Below are positions 1 to 7,735 of a DNA stretch of 64,000 nt, piece by piece. Every line of letters begins with the position of its first letter. The first letter of the stretch is position 1. Below the pieces are notes generated by a model. That model was given only the letters and a program-made list of their open reading frames with translations. It made no database searches and was not told the origin of the DNA. Origin of the DNA: Protula sp. h YS-2021 (taxonomy: Eukaryota > Annelida > Polychaeta > Sabellida > Serpulidae); assembly GCA_949752745.1 (NCBI GenBank), contig OX457025.1, forward strand, positions 50,085,601-50,149,600, read 5' to 3'. The position numbers and the translations under genes were made by a program.

Positions 1-548
1 GGAACATAATAATCTCCAACTACTTGTGACTCACAAATACTACAGTACACATAAATTGTATAAAATCCATGTTTCACATCTGATTGATGTTCAGCAGGAC
101 CGGATTCTTTATACCATTTATCTGGTATAAATCCTAAAATCTCAGCTAATCCAGTAGAAAAGACAATCTTATAATCATCTCTCAAAATAAGATAAACTCT
201 TCGACTAATTTTATCATACTTTAACTGAATAGGATTTGCATTAATAGATTTTTGTAATTCTTCATTTATTGCGCTACATATTTCAGGTATGGATCTGTAG
301 TAACCATTTGGAATGGTAACTGCATAAAATATTTCTAATGATGATCGATAATGAAGAGCATAGTCTATTCCTGGCCTCACTGTCGTCCATGTGTGTGGGT
401 ATTGAATTTCAGCTAAGGCTACTTCATATTTTCCTTTCAAATATAATGTACGAGGTAAACGAATTTGATAAGTAGAAGCCTTATTAGTAGTATAATAGTT
501 CATACTAGCATTGCTTGGTAAAGTAATGTAAAAACTTGTTGACTCCAT
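1..548 (-). CDS. Penton-like minor capsid protein, outer Polinton (3' end off window)
   Basis: Translation from the ATG at 548-546 stays open for 182 codons to the window edge. It closely follows the inner element's penton-like protein (8514-9275), starting MESTSFYITLPSNAS and keeping the YEVALAEIQYPHTWTT and SAGLAEILGFIPD-like blocks with substitutions. In Polintons this single-jelly-roll protein forms the capsid vertices. It is the only structural gene of the outer element still fully open where visible. The C-terminal third is missing because the window ends. The split unknown gene follows immediately upstream at 664-1091, as in the inner element. Confidence 0.8.
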   Translation of the reverse strand, partial: MESTSFYITLPSNASMNYYTTNKASTYQIRLPRTLYLKGKYEVALAEIQYPHTWTTVRPGIDYALHYRSSLEIFYAVTIPNGYYRSIPEICSAINEELQKSINANPIQLKYDKISRRVYLILRDDYKIVFSTGLAEILGFIPDKWYKESGPAEHQSDVKHGFYTIYVYCSICESQVVGDYYV

Positions 549-663
549 GATGGCTAAATCGTTTGTGTGATGTAGATAGACTAGATGTGTCTATACATTA
601 CTTTATGTTTGACACTCGTCATCTACACTGTCTACATCGCTGTCTACATTGTTGTCTAAATTG

Positions 664-1091
664 CTATCTAACATAATCTACATTGGTATCTACTACTTCT
701 CCTTGACAACAAGCACTGATACACCTAATTTTTACAGGAATAGTATTTTTATTACCATTTTCTTTACAACAACAACACCATAACTCTTTAATCCATGTTA
801 AAAAGTTTCCGCCTACAATTTCCTCGATAAACTGCTTCCAACCATGTGGTGGTTCTCATCGTTCTTTTCTTCTTGTAGCAACCAATGCTTCTTTCAACAA
901 ATCAAAAATGTTGGAATTTGTAATGACAGTACCCGTTTTTAAAACAAGTTCATTTTTTTCTGTCCATCTCGCACCATATTTCTTAAGTTCTGCCAGAAGT
1001 TGTGTTAGTTTTACATGATAAATAGGTTGAAAATGGTTTAGAAACTGTTGGGACTTTTCTGATTTTTCTGCATTGGATGAAGTAACAGACT
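664..1091 (-). pseudogene. C-terminal part of unknown virion-type gene, outer Polinton, split by insertion
   Basis: The minus strand encodes the C-terminal half of the homologue of the inner 257-aa protein (7732-8505), including the HFQPIYH start of the conserved region, the ALVATRRKER block and the Cys cluster WCCCCK. An in-frame TGA at 856-858 interrupts it right after the RRKER block. About 40 residues present in the inner copy are absent. The gene ends at TAG 664-666. Its N-terminal half is at 18934-19132, on the far side of the inner Polinton. The reading frame is continuous across the two junctions when one target-duplication copy is removed, so the gene was split by the insertion. Confidence 0.85.
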
Positions 1092-1097
1092 TTTGTC
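1092..1097. repeat. Target site duplication, left (TTTGTC)
   Basis: TTTGTC directly precedes the inner terminus AGTAGTATATAA and is repeated exactly at 18934-18939 after the opposite terminus. A 6-bp duplication is the known hallmark of Polinton integration. A second TTTGTC at 1371-1376 belongs to a later local duplication. Confidence 0.92.
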
Positions 1098-1205
1098 AGT
1101 AGTATATAAACGACAGTTCTACCGCACTTTGTGACGTCATACTGTCTGGACCGGAAGTGACGTCATGGCGTCTGGACCGGAAGTGTTGTCTGGACCGGAA
1201 GTGAG
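1098..1205. promoter_or_regulatory. Terminal TATA box with CRE and ETS site cluster
   Basis: TATATAA lies 5 bp from the DNA end (1102-1108). Behind it are two full CRE palindromes TGACGTCA (1132-1139, 1158-1165) and three ETS-type sites CCGGAAGT (1151-1158, 1177-1184, 1195-1202), the latter in a repeated GTCTGGACCGGAAGTG unit. The cluster recurs in the 279-bp duplicate and, inverted, at 18829-18933. CREB/ATF and ETS factors are conserved in animals, and adenovirus termini use the same site classes. The promoter role is inferred. Confidence 0.65.
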
Positions 1206-1589
1206 GTGATAGGCGTAGTCATGGCAACGTGTTGTTGTGATGGCAACGAAGCATGGTTAACGTGACTCATAGGCGTAGCTATAGGTGTAACCCTGATAAC
1301 AAAGTGAGGACCCCCACCCCCCAGGCGGCAGTCGGGACTGACTTTTCTGCATTGGATGAAGTAACAGACTTTTGTCAGTAGTATATAAACGACAGTTCTA
1401 CCGCACTTTGTGACGTCATACTGTCTGGACCGGAAGTGACGTCATGGCGTCTGGACCGGAAGTGTTGTCTGGACCGGAAGTGAGGTGATAGGCGTAGTCA
1501 TGGCAACGTGTTGTTGTGATGGCAACGAAGCATGGTTAACGTGACTCATAGGCGTAGCCATAGGTGTAACCCTGATAACGAAGTGAGGA

Positions 1590-1680
1590 CCCCCACCCCC
1601 CCCCAGGCGGCAGTCGGGACTGACCCCCACCCCCCCCCCCCCTAGGCGGCAGTCGGAACTGACCCCCTCCCCCCTAGGCT
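1590..1680. repeat. C-rich minisatellite in left TIR
   Basis: Runs of C (up to about 14) alternate with CTAGGCGGCAGTCGGGACTGA-like units, about 45 bp each. The inverse strand is G-rich and could form quadruplexes. The matching array in the right TIR is at 18486-18730. Confidence 0.8.
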
Positions 1681-2100
1681 TTGAAAAAAGTGAAAAAGTG
1701 TGATAACTTTCGTTATAGTTGGTCGATTTCAATGAAAATTTCACCATTTGGTTCAGGTTTATGTAAACTTTTGTTATAAAGTGATCATGGGCTAGTTGCA
1801 CAGGTAGCTGTATGCATAATTACCACCATTTTAATTTAAAAATGGGATAACTTTCGTTATAGTTGACTGATTTACATAAAAATTTCACCATTTGATTCAG
1901 TTATTTCCAGTGCTATTTCGCGGATGAATACTATTTGACTTCACCGTCAGATATCTCTGCTTTACAGCAGTACAACTGTAAGTGAGACATTCATATCAAG
2001 CAGTGATACATTTTGCTGAGTCAGCAATTTTAACAATTTTTGAACAAGTTACACACCATATTTTGATTACATGGAAGTAGCATAAAAGCATGAGTGAAAC

Positions 2101-2649
2101 ATGTCAACTAGTCAACTAGTAATACATTCTGTCAACAAGTCAACAAGTGGAGATTGTGTGACGAGAAAATACTTCACAATGTCGGCATTACTTCTTGACA
2201 GATGTATGACTATGGACGACGTCTTCAAAGTGAATTATACTAACTATGTGTTTTCAAAGCTTCCTGCTTTTGAATGGGATTGGATGCAGCAAGTGAAGAA
2301 TTTACATCTGCATTGGGAAGCTGTTGGAAAGACTATTCCAAGTGATTGTTTCATCGACTCGTTTCTACGTGACTGTGAAGATCTACATATACTATCAACT
2401 TATAACATTGATTTACCATTTATCATATCAACTTATGACATTGATTCAGCATTTATCAACGCGAATACAATTTGGGCAGTGGAGCTCATGTTAGTTGTAG
2501 CTGCAAGAATCATTTTACTTTATGATGATGATGTTCCATTGACGACGAATGTATCAGACCTTGTTCGATTCAACCATGGACGAGTTGAAGTGAATTCAAA
2601 GCTTTGCAAGAGGTTTGAAAAGCTTGATTCAGCGGATGGTTGGGTATAA
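2101..2649 (+). CDS. Unknown small acidic protein (182 aa), first accessory gene
   Basis: I do not recognise this gene. It starts at the ATG where the left TIR ends, with a TATA-like CATAAAAG about 30 bp upstream (2070-2080). The protein has a duplicated short stretch near residue 100 (STYNIDLPFI / STYDIDSAFI) and a hydrophobic segment (WAVELMLVVAARIILLY, about residues 124-140) that could be a buried or membrane helix. Weak resemblance to the small proteins at 4123-4444 and 21720-21992 (an aromatic/Trp motif, then an FI..C region, then an acidic pair) suggests one loose family. Its TAA stop is the TAA of TATAAAAAG, the TATA box of the next gene. Confidence 0.6.
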   Translation: MSTSQLVIHSVNKSTSGDCVTRKYFTMSALLLDRCMTMDDVFKVNYTNYVFSKLPAFEWDWMQQVKNLHLHWEAVGKTIPSDCFIDSFLRDCEDLHILSTYNIDLPFIISTYDIDSAFINANTIWAVELMLVVAARIILLYDDDVPLTTNVSDLVRFNHGRVEVNSKLCKRFEKLDSADGWV

Positions 2650-2653
2650 AAAG
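2643..2653 (+). promoter_or_regulatory. TATA box overlapping upstream stop codon
   Basis: GGTATAAAAAGGG contains the TAA stop of the 182-aa ORF (2647-2649) and lies about 90 bp before the ATG at 2738. Confidence 0.6.
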
Positions 2654-2737
2654 GGAGTGGACTCAGCAGAGTGAAGTCATTTCTCAGCAGACAGTTGGAA
2701 GGAGTGGACGTGAAGTCATCAGTACATTGTGGCAGCC

Positions 2738-3364
2738 ATGGAGAACAAGACAAGCAGCTTTAAAATTAGTGCTAACTTAACCATTACTGTGGAGCATGGA
2801 GAATATGGACCATTTCTACGCATCACACGTGGAGAGAGATGGTGTGCTTATTTACCATCTTTGTGGAAGATTGTGTGTCAGAGCTTGAAAAATTTACGCG
2901 TCATTGGCTTCAAACTATACTTAACGCAAACGAAGTGGCTTGAAGTCATTTCATACTTGGATACGCGGTATGTGAGTTTTGTGCGCACGTCACGGTTTGA
3001 AGGGAAAGAATACACACATCACATCAACATGAATGATGGTGAATGGGAGACACTGCTTCAGGAGATGGACAACATCAACTCAGCCCTATCACCATGTGAG
3101 GAATGTCATGACAAGAAAACGATCATCAAGCTACAAAAGAATGGTCGGATGAAGGTGTCAAAGCTATCCAAGAAAAGGCTGGTTGAAGTTCAGTTGGAGA
3201 ACATGAACGTGCAAAATCAACTTGGACTTACCTGCGACTATTGCGGTGCTTGTGGATATATGGAGGATTATCATTGCCACTGCCACAAGTATAATTGCAA
3301 GTTGTGTGAACCAAACAACTTCTGCGGCAAGTGTGGAGTACTTAAAGTCTGTGAAGCAAAGTAG
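2738..3364 (+). CDS. PC4-like duplicated-domain protein with Cys-rich C-terminus (208 aa)
   Basis: ATG 2738 is preferred to the upstream GTG because the paralogue at 3475 begins equivalently (MExKTSSFKISAN). Two half-domains of similar pattern occupy about residues 10-55 and 58-112. Each has beta-rich strands ending in a conserved Trp plus amphipathic helix (LWKIV.., EWETLLQEM). This resembles the C-terminal domain of transcription cofactor PC4, a single-stranded DNA-binding fold, clearest in the neighbouring gene at 12825-13175. Residues 120-123 (CEEC) and 166-199 (Cys at 166, 169, 172, 180, 182, 187, 190, 196, 199, with His) look like a zinc-binding module. A role in transcription or replication of the element is inferred. 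Confidence 0.65.
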   Translation: MENKTSSFKISANLTITVEHGEYGPFLRITRGERWCAYLPSLWKIVCQSLKNLRVIGFKLYLTQTKWLEVISYLDTRYVSFVRTSRFEGKEYTHHINMNDGEWETLLQEMDNINSALSPCEECHDKKTIIKLQKNGRMKVSKLSKKRLVEVQLENMNVQNQLGLTCDYCGACGYMEDYHCHCHKYNCKLCEPNNFCGKCGVLKVCEAK

Positions 3365-3474
3365 AAGCTAGAACTTGTTCGATTCCACGATGAATGAGTT
3401 GAAGTGAATTCAAAACTTTGTAATATGTTTGGGTAGATAGTTAGACATAAAAGTTTTCATTTCATTGTATAACC

Positions 3475-4098
3475 ATGGAGATGAAGACAAGCAGCTTTAA
3501 AATTAGTGCAAACATAACTGTTACTGTGCAACATGGAAAATTTGGACAATTTCTACGAATCAAACGTGGAGAGAGCTGGGTTGCTTTATCACCATCTTTG
3601 TGGAAGATTGTGTGTGAGAGATTTAGAGATTTACGCACCATTGGCTTCAAACTATACTTAACGCAAAATAAGTGGCTGGAAGTCATTTCAATCTCGGGCA
3701 TGCGTTATATAACTTTTGCACATACATATCTGGTTCACGGACTAGGATATACGCAGTACATCAACATGGATCATGGTGAATGTGAGACATTGCTTCAGGA
3801 GATGGATAACATCAACTCAGTCTTATTACCATGTACGGAATGTCATGTCATAAATCCTATCAAGCTGCGAAAGGATGGTCGGATGAAGGTGTCATAGCTA
3901 TCCAAGAAAAGGCTGGCTGAAGTTCAGTTAGAGAACATGAACGTACAAAATCAACTTGGAATTACCTGTGACTATTGCGGTGCTTGTGGATATGTAGAGG
4001 ATTATCATTGTCACTGCCACAAGTATAATTGCAAGTTGTGTGAACCAAACAACTTCTGCGGCAAGTGTGGAGTACTTAAAGTCAGTGAAGCAAAGTAA
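3475..4098 (+). pseudogene. PC4-like/Cys-rich paralogue with in-frame amber codon
   Basis: This is a second copy of the preceding gene, starting at ATG 3475. The frame is open except for one TAG at 3895-3897, where the paralogue has AAG (Lys). After it, the frame continues through the same Lys-rich linker and Cys-rich module to TAA 4096-4098. Without readthrough the product is 140 aa, keeping both PC4-like halves and losing the zinc-type module. It could be a pseudogene, a truncated functional form, or an amber readthrough pair. The TATA-like CATAAAAG at 3444-3452 precedes it by about 25 bp. Confidence 0.7.
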
Positions 4099-4122
4099 AA
4101 GCCCACAAGACACTGAAACAAG

Positions 4123-4444
4123 ATGGACGCATGTTTTAAAAATGCTTATATTGACTTGATGATTGCTAAACTTGCTTGCTGTGGCACTCCAGACTATCAA
4201 CTTTATCATTTGGATGCTTTTTGGGATGTTGTACATCATAGTCTTGATGTGATTGAACTGCATTCTTGGAGAATGTCATAAAATTGGAATAGAAGAAGAT
4301 CCTGACTTTGACTTTGATTCTGCACTTTATTCTGCTCGTACTGATGTAGAAGTATATTTCACCGTAGTTGATCATTTGAGAGATTGTTGTGAACTACAAG
4401 AAGAGGAAACCGAGCAGCTTTATCAGGTAACTTTAAAGATATAA
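4123..4444 (+). pseudogene. Small acidic protein gene, frameshifted
   Basis: ATG 4123 opens a frame ending at TAA 4279-4281. The natural continuation is in the +1 frame from about 4253 to TAA 4442-4444. Together they resemble the intact 90-aa protein of the outer element (21720-21992): an N-terminal YxDxMI motif, a hydrophobic middle, then an acidic segment (EEDPDFDFDSA) and a C-terminal helix. The break lies between about 4250 and 4280. Function is unknown. The final TAA is embedded in ATATAAAAAC, a TATA-like box for the next small ORF. Confidence 0.6.
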
Positions 4445-4493
4445 AAACCTTTTAATCATCTTTGTAACAACATAGTGAATTGATAACATAACA

Positions 4494-4625
4494 ATGTTTT
4501 TCTTACTAGCAAATTTAGTTTTATGTGAGTGGTTTCAACGTAAACAAAGAAAGAACATGATAGAAGAGGCAGCAAATATATTAAAAGATATTTTATTACA
4601 GGAAGAAACCGACATGTCAGAATAA
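4494..4625 (+). CDS. Predicted 43-aa membrane-anchored microprotein
   Basis: A short ORF lies between two real genes, about 50 bp after a TATA-like box (4440-4447) and 15 bp before the NADAR start. Residues 2-12 (FFLLANLVLCE) are hydrophobic, followed by a basic patch (FQRKQRKN) and an acidic amphipathic helix. This is the layout of a small type III or signal-anchor protein. No homologue is recognised and no second copy is seen in the window, so it may be spurious. Confidence 0.4.
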   Translation: MFFLLANLVLCEWFQRKQRKNMIEEAANILKDILLQEETDMSE

Positions 4626-4640
4626 AGAAGCAAAGTCAAC

Positions 4641-5078
4641 ATGGAGAATCTTGTACTATTCAGTGGTCACAAGGACGTTCTTTCAAACATGTTTCCAACA
4701 CGACTTGAAAAGTATGGACATGTGTTCAACTCAAGTGAAGCGTTGTATCAATATGAGAAAGCAGTTTTTCATCACCGTCCAGATATTGCTTCAGCCATTG
4801 TGTCATCCAGAAATGGATATGAAGCGAAACGTATTGCTAAAGGGATAAAACCATGTCCTTTATGGCATACAGTAAAGAGAAGTAAAATGCAAGATGTTTT
4901 ACAAGTCAAATGGAATCAGTGTGTATTGTTTCGCAACAAGTTGAAAGAATGTAAAGACAAAACTTTAGTTGAAGCAACGTATGATCATTGGTGGGGAGCT
5001 GGTGTGAAACAAGTGTCATCTGGATATCCTGGTCAGAATATTATGGGAAAGTTGTTAGAACTGTTGTGTGAGACTTGA
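4641..5078 (+). CDS. NADAR-domain protein (YbiA/DUF1768 family), 145 aa
   Basis: The whole ORF is one NADAR domain. Family landmarks are the opening LFSGH..LSNMFPT (residues 6-20), SSEALYQYEKA (31-41) with the conserved Glu33 and Tyr-Gln, EAKRIAKGI (61-69), a Trp/Arg helix followed by VLQVKW, LVEATYDHWWGAG (109-121) and GQNIMGKLLELL (131-142). NADAR proteins cleave N-glycosidic bonds. Known members act on riboflavin-pathway intermediates or remove ADP-ribose from guanine in DNA. The gene is compact and open with host-like codons, in the early accessory block between the microprotein and the Cys-rich protein. A counter-defence or ADP-ribose-removal role is inferred. No equivalent is seen in the outer element, where the corresponding space is short. 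Confidence 0.85.
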   Translation: MENLVLFSGHKDVLSNMFPTRLEKYGHVFNSSEALYQYEKAVFHHRPDIASAIVSSRNGYEAKRIAKGIKPCPLWHTVKRSKMQDVLQVKWNQCVLFRNKLKECKDKTLVEATYDHWWGAGVKQVSSGYPGQNIMGKLLELLCET

Positions 5079-5228
5079 TGTGCAGACGTGTGAACATGTA
5101 AATTTGAAGTGTGTTAAGTGAACAACAACTGGAAAAAACTTGCTGAACTTGACAGACTTATGCTGCATTGTCGGAGCAGCATAACTTGACAGACTTGTGC
5201 TACATTGCAAGACTCACAAGACTGCATA

Positions 5229-5456
5229 ATGGCGGACATGACACTGAGACAATATATTGTGCAAAAAGCTTATTGTGAAGAAATGTTATCGGCTGTAAAA
5301 AAGTTTGCATATTTAGTCTGTCCTGCTTGTCAACATGAAGAGTGTCAAGAACATACTTGTCATACTGCATGTGTTTATACATATTGGAATGAAGCTAAAT
5401 ATTACATTCATTTAGATAAAGTGTTAGAGAATGCAAATCAATGTTGTGAGAAATAA
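5229..5456 (+). CDS. Small Cys-rich protein (75 aa)
   Basis: ATG 5229 is chosen over the upstream TTG because the outer copy (21490-21720) starts at the same MAD(M/I). The sequence has a helical N-terminus (LRQYIVQKAYCEEML), a CPACQHEECQEHTCH cluster at about 35-49 that fits one zinc site, and a C-terminal helix ending NANQCCEK. Function is unknown. Retention in both Polintons next to the integrase suggests it is a regular gene of this lineage. The outer copy has a frameshift and a TGA. Confidence 0.65.
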   Translation: MADMTLRQYIVQKAYCEEMLSAVKKFAYLVCPACQHEECQEHTCHTACVYTYWNEAKYYIHLDKVLENANQCCEK

Positions 5457-5579
5457 GATGTATATGCTATTACATTGGATGAACTCAGTCATTGGTTAGT
5501 GTTCATTGAAGACCAATGGTCTCCAGTTATTCATACCATTGTATCCATACTTGATTTGTAAAAAAAAAAACTTGTTAGT

Positions 5580-5632
5580 TAAGTTATAAATACATGTTAG
5601 TTAAATGATGTTGGTTGAGTTATAAAATAAAA
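5580..5632 (+). promoter_or_regulatory. Two TATA boxes upstream of integrase
   Basis: GTTATAAATAC (about 5584-5593) and GTTATAAAATAAAAG (about 5619-5633) precede the integrase ATG at 5666. The second is about 40 bp from the ATG. No other TATA box of this strength is seen between here and 11425, so this is the likely promoter for the packed 5.7-11.4 kb block. Confidence 0.5.
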
Positions 5633-5665
5633 GCTGTTCTGTTCAGACGTGTTTTTTCATTCATC

Positions 5666-6760
5666 ATGTCGACGTGGAAAGACTACTTGACCAATATTTA
5701 CTTCAAACCTGGACAGCCTGGAGCATTTGCTGGTCCTTACAAACTGTATCACATCTTACGAAAACATAATCAACTAGTCACACATTCACAAGTGAAGAAA
5801 TGGCTACAGGATCAAGATGCATTCAGTTTACTACAACCTGTCAAATACAGGTTCAAAAGACAACGTGTCATTACACGTGGTATTGATGATATGTGGGATA
5901 TTGATTTGGCTGATATGGGAAACATAGCAACCTATAATGATGACATACGCTTTTTACTCATTGTCATTGATGTGTTTTCCAAATATGTATGGGTACAGTC
6001 AATACCTAATAAATCACATACAAGCGCCATACAAGCTTTCCAAAAGGTTTTTCATGACACACGAGGAAGACCGCGAACTCTAAGGTCTGATAAAGGAACA
6101 GAATTTAAAAACAGATGGGTAAAAGCATTTTTGAAGAAAGAAGGAATTCATGCTTATACCACAAAGAATGAAACCAAAGCCAACTTTGCTGAAAGAGTCA
6201 TTCGTACTCTGAAGGGAATGATGTATCGGTATTTTCTACATAATCAAACTTACCGTTACTTAGACATTCTTCCAGACTTGGTGTACAATTACAACCATAG
6301 ACCTCATGGTTCTCTTCCTAATAAATATGCTCCAGCCGAGATTCGTAAAGACAACGAATCAAAAGTATGGAAGTATATGTATGTCGACAAACTGAAATTG
6401 AAACCGAAGAAGTACAAATTTAACATTGGCGATCATGTTCGCATTTCCCACATTAAATACGTGTTTCAACGAGATTATCACATCAAATGGACGCAAGAAG
6501 TCTTCATTGTCACACATCGTTGTAAGAAGCAAGGAATACATTTGTATCGTGTGAAAGACTTTTTAGACGAAGATTTTGATGGCCATTTCTATGAAGAAGA
6601 ACTGCAGAAAGTGACCAAAGATATTGAATCTATTTATAGAATTGAAAAAGTCTTGAAAACACGTAAAAGACGAGGAGGGATGAAAGAATTATTTGTCAAG
6701 TGGTTAGGTTGGCCAAACAAGTTTAACAGTTGGGTGAAAGAAACAGACATTCAACAATGA
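5666..6760 (+). CDS. Retroviral-type DDE integrase with C-terminal chromodomain (364 aa)
   Basis: ATG 5666 (MSTWKDYL) is preferred because the outer copy begins identically at 21197. The rve core runs from about 75 to 215, with candidate acidic triad D80 (WDIDLAD), D142 (LRSDKGTEF) and E176 (NFAERVIRTLK), plus NYNHRPHGSL typical of the Ty3/Polinton branch. Residues about 321-364 form a chromodomain (YRIEKVL...ELFVKWLGWP...NSWV), suggesting chromatin-guided targeting. The enzyme inserts the linear element and makes the 6-bp duplication. Its TGA overlaps the ATPase ATG as ATGA. All core residues are present, and by eye nothing is broken. Confidence 0.95.
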   Translation: MSTWKDYLTNIYFKPGQPGAFAGPYKLYHILRKHNQLVTHSQVKKWLQDQDAFSLLQPVKYRFKRQRVITRGIDDMWDIDLADMGNIATYNDDIRFLLIVIDVFSKYVWVQSIPNKSHTSAIQAFQKVFHDTRGRPRTLRSDKGTEFKNRWVKAFLKKEGIHAYTTKNETKANFAERVIRTLKGMMYRYFLHNQTYRYLDILPDLVYNYNHRPHGSLPNKYAPAEIRKDNESKVWKYMYVDKLKLKPKKYKFNIGDHVRISHIKYVFQRDYHIKWTQEVFIVTHRCKKQGIHLYRVKDFLDEDFDGHFYEEELQKVTKDIESIYRIEKVLKTRKRRGGMKELFVKWLGWPNKFNSWVKETDIQQ

Positions 6761-7416
6761 AGCATCCATTTACATGTTTGGTCTCTGGACCTACAGGCAG
6801 TGGTAAAACGTCTCTGGTGAAGGAAATTCTAGAACAAAAGTTGATTCAACCCTCTCCAAAAAGCATTCTATGGCTTTATGCAGCAGATCAGCCTTTGTAC
6901 AAGGGAATGAAAGGCTTGGAATTTTACCAAGGCATTCCAGATGACATTGAAGAGCGTTTTAACCCGAAAAAACCAAACTTACTTATCATTGATGACTTAA
7001 TGACCAAATGTCATAGTGATGAGCGTATGACACGTCTCTTTAGTGTTGGCAGCAGTCATCAAAATCTAAGCATTATCTTTATTGTGCATAATTTATTCCA
7101 TCATGGGAAAGAGATGCGAAATATTAGTTTGAATACACATTATATCATTCTGTTTAAAAATCCGAGAGAAAGTCAACAAATTAGTACATTGGCGCGGCAA
7201 ATGTATCCTGGAAGATCTCAATTTCTCATAGAAGCCTATCAAGATGCTACCAGCAAACCTCATGGTTATCTATTCATTGATTTAAAACCAAAGACAAATG
7301 ATCAACTACGTATTCGTACAGGCATTTTACCAAAAGATACACATTATGTTCATATTGATAAAGCGGTGTATGAACAAGAACCAACTCATTTGACCATTCG
7401 CAGTCAAGATGTCTAA
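6757..7416 (+). CDS. A32/FtsK-HerA-type genome-packaging ATPase (219 aa)
   Basis: ATG 6757 overlaps the integrase stop. Walker A GPTGSGKT is at residues 11-18, Walker B LLIIDD at 75-80, and a downstream Asn/Gln-rich segment (SVGSSHQNLSIIFIVHN) fits the sensor motif. Length and order match Polinton packaging ATPases, which pump DNA into capsids. It overlaps the next gene by 8 bp (7409-7416). The outer copy (19450-20098) has lost its Walker A through a frameshift, whereas this one looks intact. Confidence 0.93.
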   Translation: MKHPFTCLVSGPTGSGKTSLVKEILEQKLIQPSPKSILWLYAADQPLYKGMKGLEFYQGIPDDIEERFNPKKPNLLIIDDLMTKCHSDERMTRLFSVGSSHQNLSIIFIVHNLFHHGKEMRNISLNTHYIILFKNPRESQQISTLARQMYPGRSQFLIEAYQDATSKPHGYLFIDLKPKTNDQLRIRTGILPKDTHYVHIDKAVYEQEPTHLTIRSQDV

Positions 7417-7735
7417 ACGTATTCGAGCGAACCAGCCTTTTCTTCATTTGCTTGCACGCAGTGGGCCTAAACGACGTAAATCCTTGCTACAGCAAGCTAC
7501 AAAGGAGGAATTAACAAGCTTGTTTGAAATTTGTTTGAATATATTGCAAGGACATTTACCCTTAAGCTCAAAACGGTTTAAGGAATTTAAACGTGAACGT
7601 CATACGCTACGTACTCTAGCAGATAAGAAGATATCCCTTCGACGAAAAAAGAAGTTGATTAATCAGAAAGGAGGATTCATTGGAGCTATTGCTAGATTGG
7701 CATTGCCCTTGTTAGCCAAACTGCTGTTAAAATGA
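7409..7735 (+). CDS. Basic virion-type protein with C-terminal membrane-active peptide (108 aa)
   Basis: The N-terminal 85 residues are Lys/Arg-rich, with a helical KEELTSLFEICLNILQGHLP segment. The last 19 residues (from GGF: FIGAIARLALPLLAKLLLK) form an amphipathic hydrophobic helix like melittin or the adenovirus pVI peptide. QKGG-F just before it fits the adenain consensus (M/I/L/N/Q)xGG-x, so protease cleavage could free the peptide. This parallels pVI processing, known for adenovirus and inferred here. It is conserved in the outer element up to a frameshift. It overlaps the next gene by ATGA. Confidence 0.6.
   Translation: MSKRIRANQPFLHLLARSGPKRRKSLLQQATKEELTSLFEICLNILQGHLPLSSKRFKEFKRERHTLRTLADKKISLRRKKKLINQKGGFIGAIARLALPLLAKLLLK

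Larger units (their letters stand above)
1064..1621. repeat. 279-bp tandem duplication spanning the left insertion junction
   Basis: The stretch starting TTTTCTGCATTGGATGAAG at 1064 recurs at 1343, a period of 279 bp. Each copy contains about 34 bp of outer-Polinton coding flank including TTTGTC, then the inner terminus and its promoter-like region. The two copies differ at a few sites, for example in the lengths of the C runs. Because the repeat unit includes flank, the duplication happened after insertion, unless it is an assembly artefact. Confidence 0.85.
1098..2112 (+). repeat. Left terminal inverted repeat of inner Polinton
   Basis: The outer part (CRE/ETS-rich, then C-rich minisatellite) and the inner AT-rich part (1680-2112) recur inverted at 17076-18933. 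Homology runs to the start codon region of the first plus-strand gene (GAAACATGTCAAC). The right copy is longer because it holds an extra 13-bp satellite and a tandem promoter region. Confidence 0.85.

Noticed and set aside
1442..1801. 119-codon minus-strand ORF in the left TIR
   Set aside because: It crosses C-rich minisatellites and promoter repeats, has low-complexity Gly runs, and no homologue is seen in the other TIR as a conserved frame.
5666..6760. Retrovirus or LTR element from the DDE integrase
   Set aside because: No reverse transcriptase or LTR is nearby. The integrase is in a Polinton with polB, ATPase and capsid genes.
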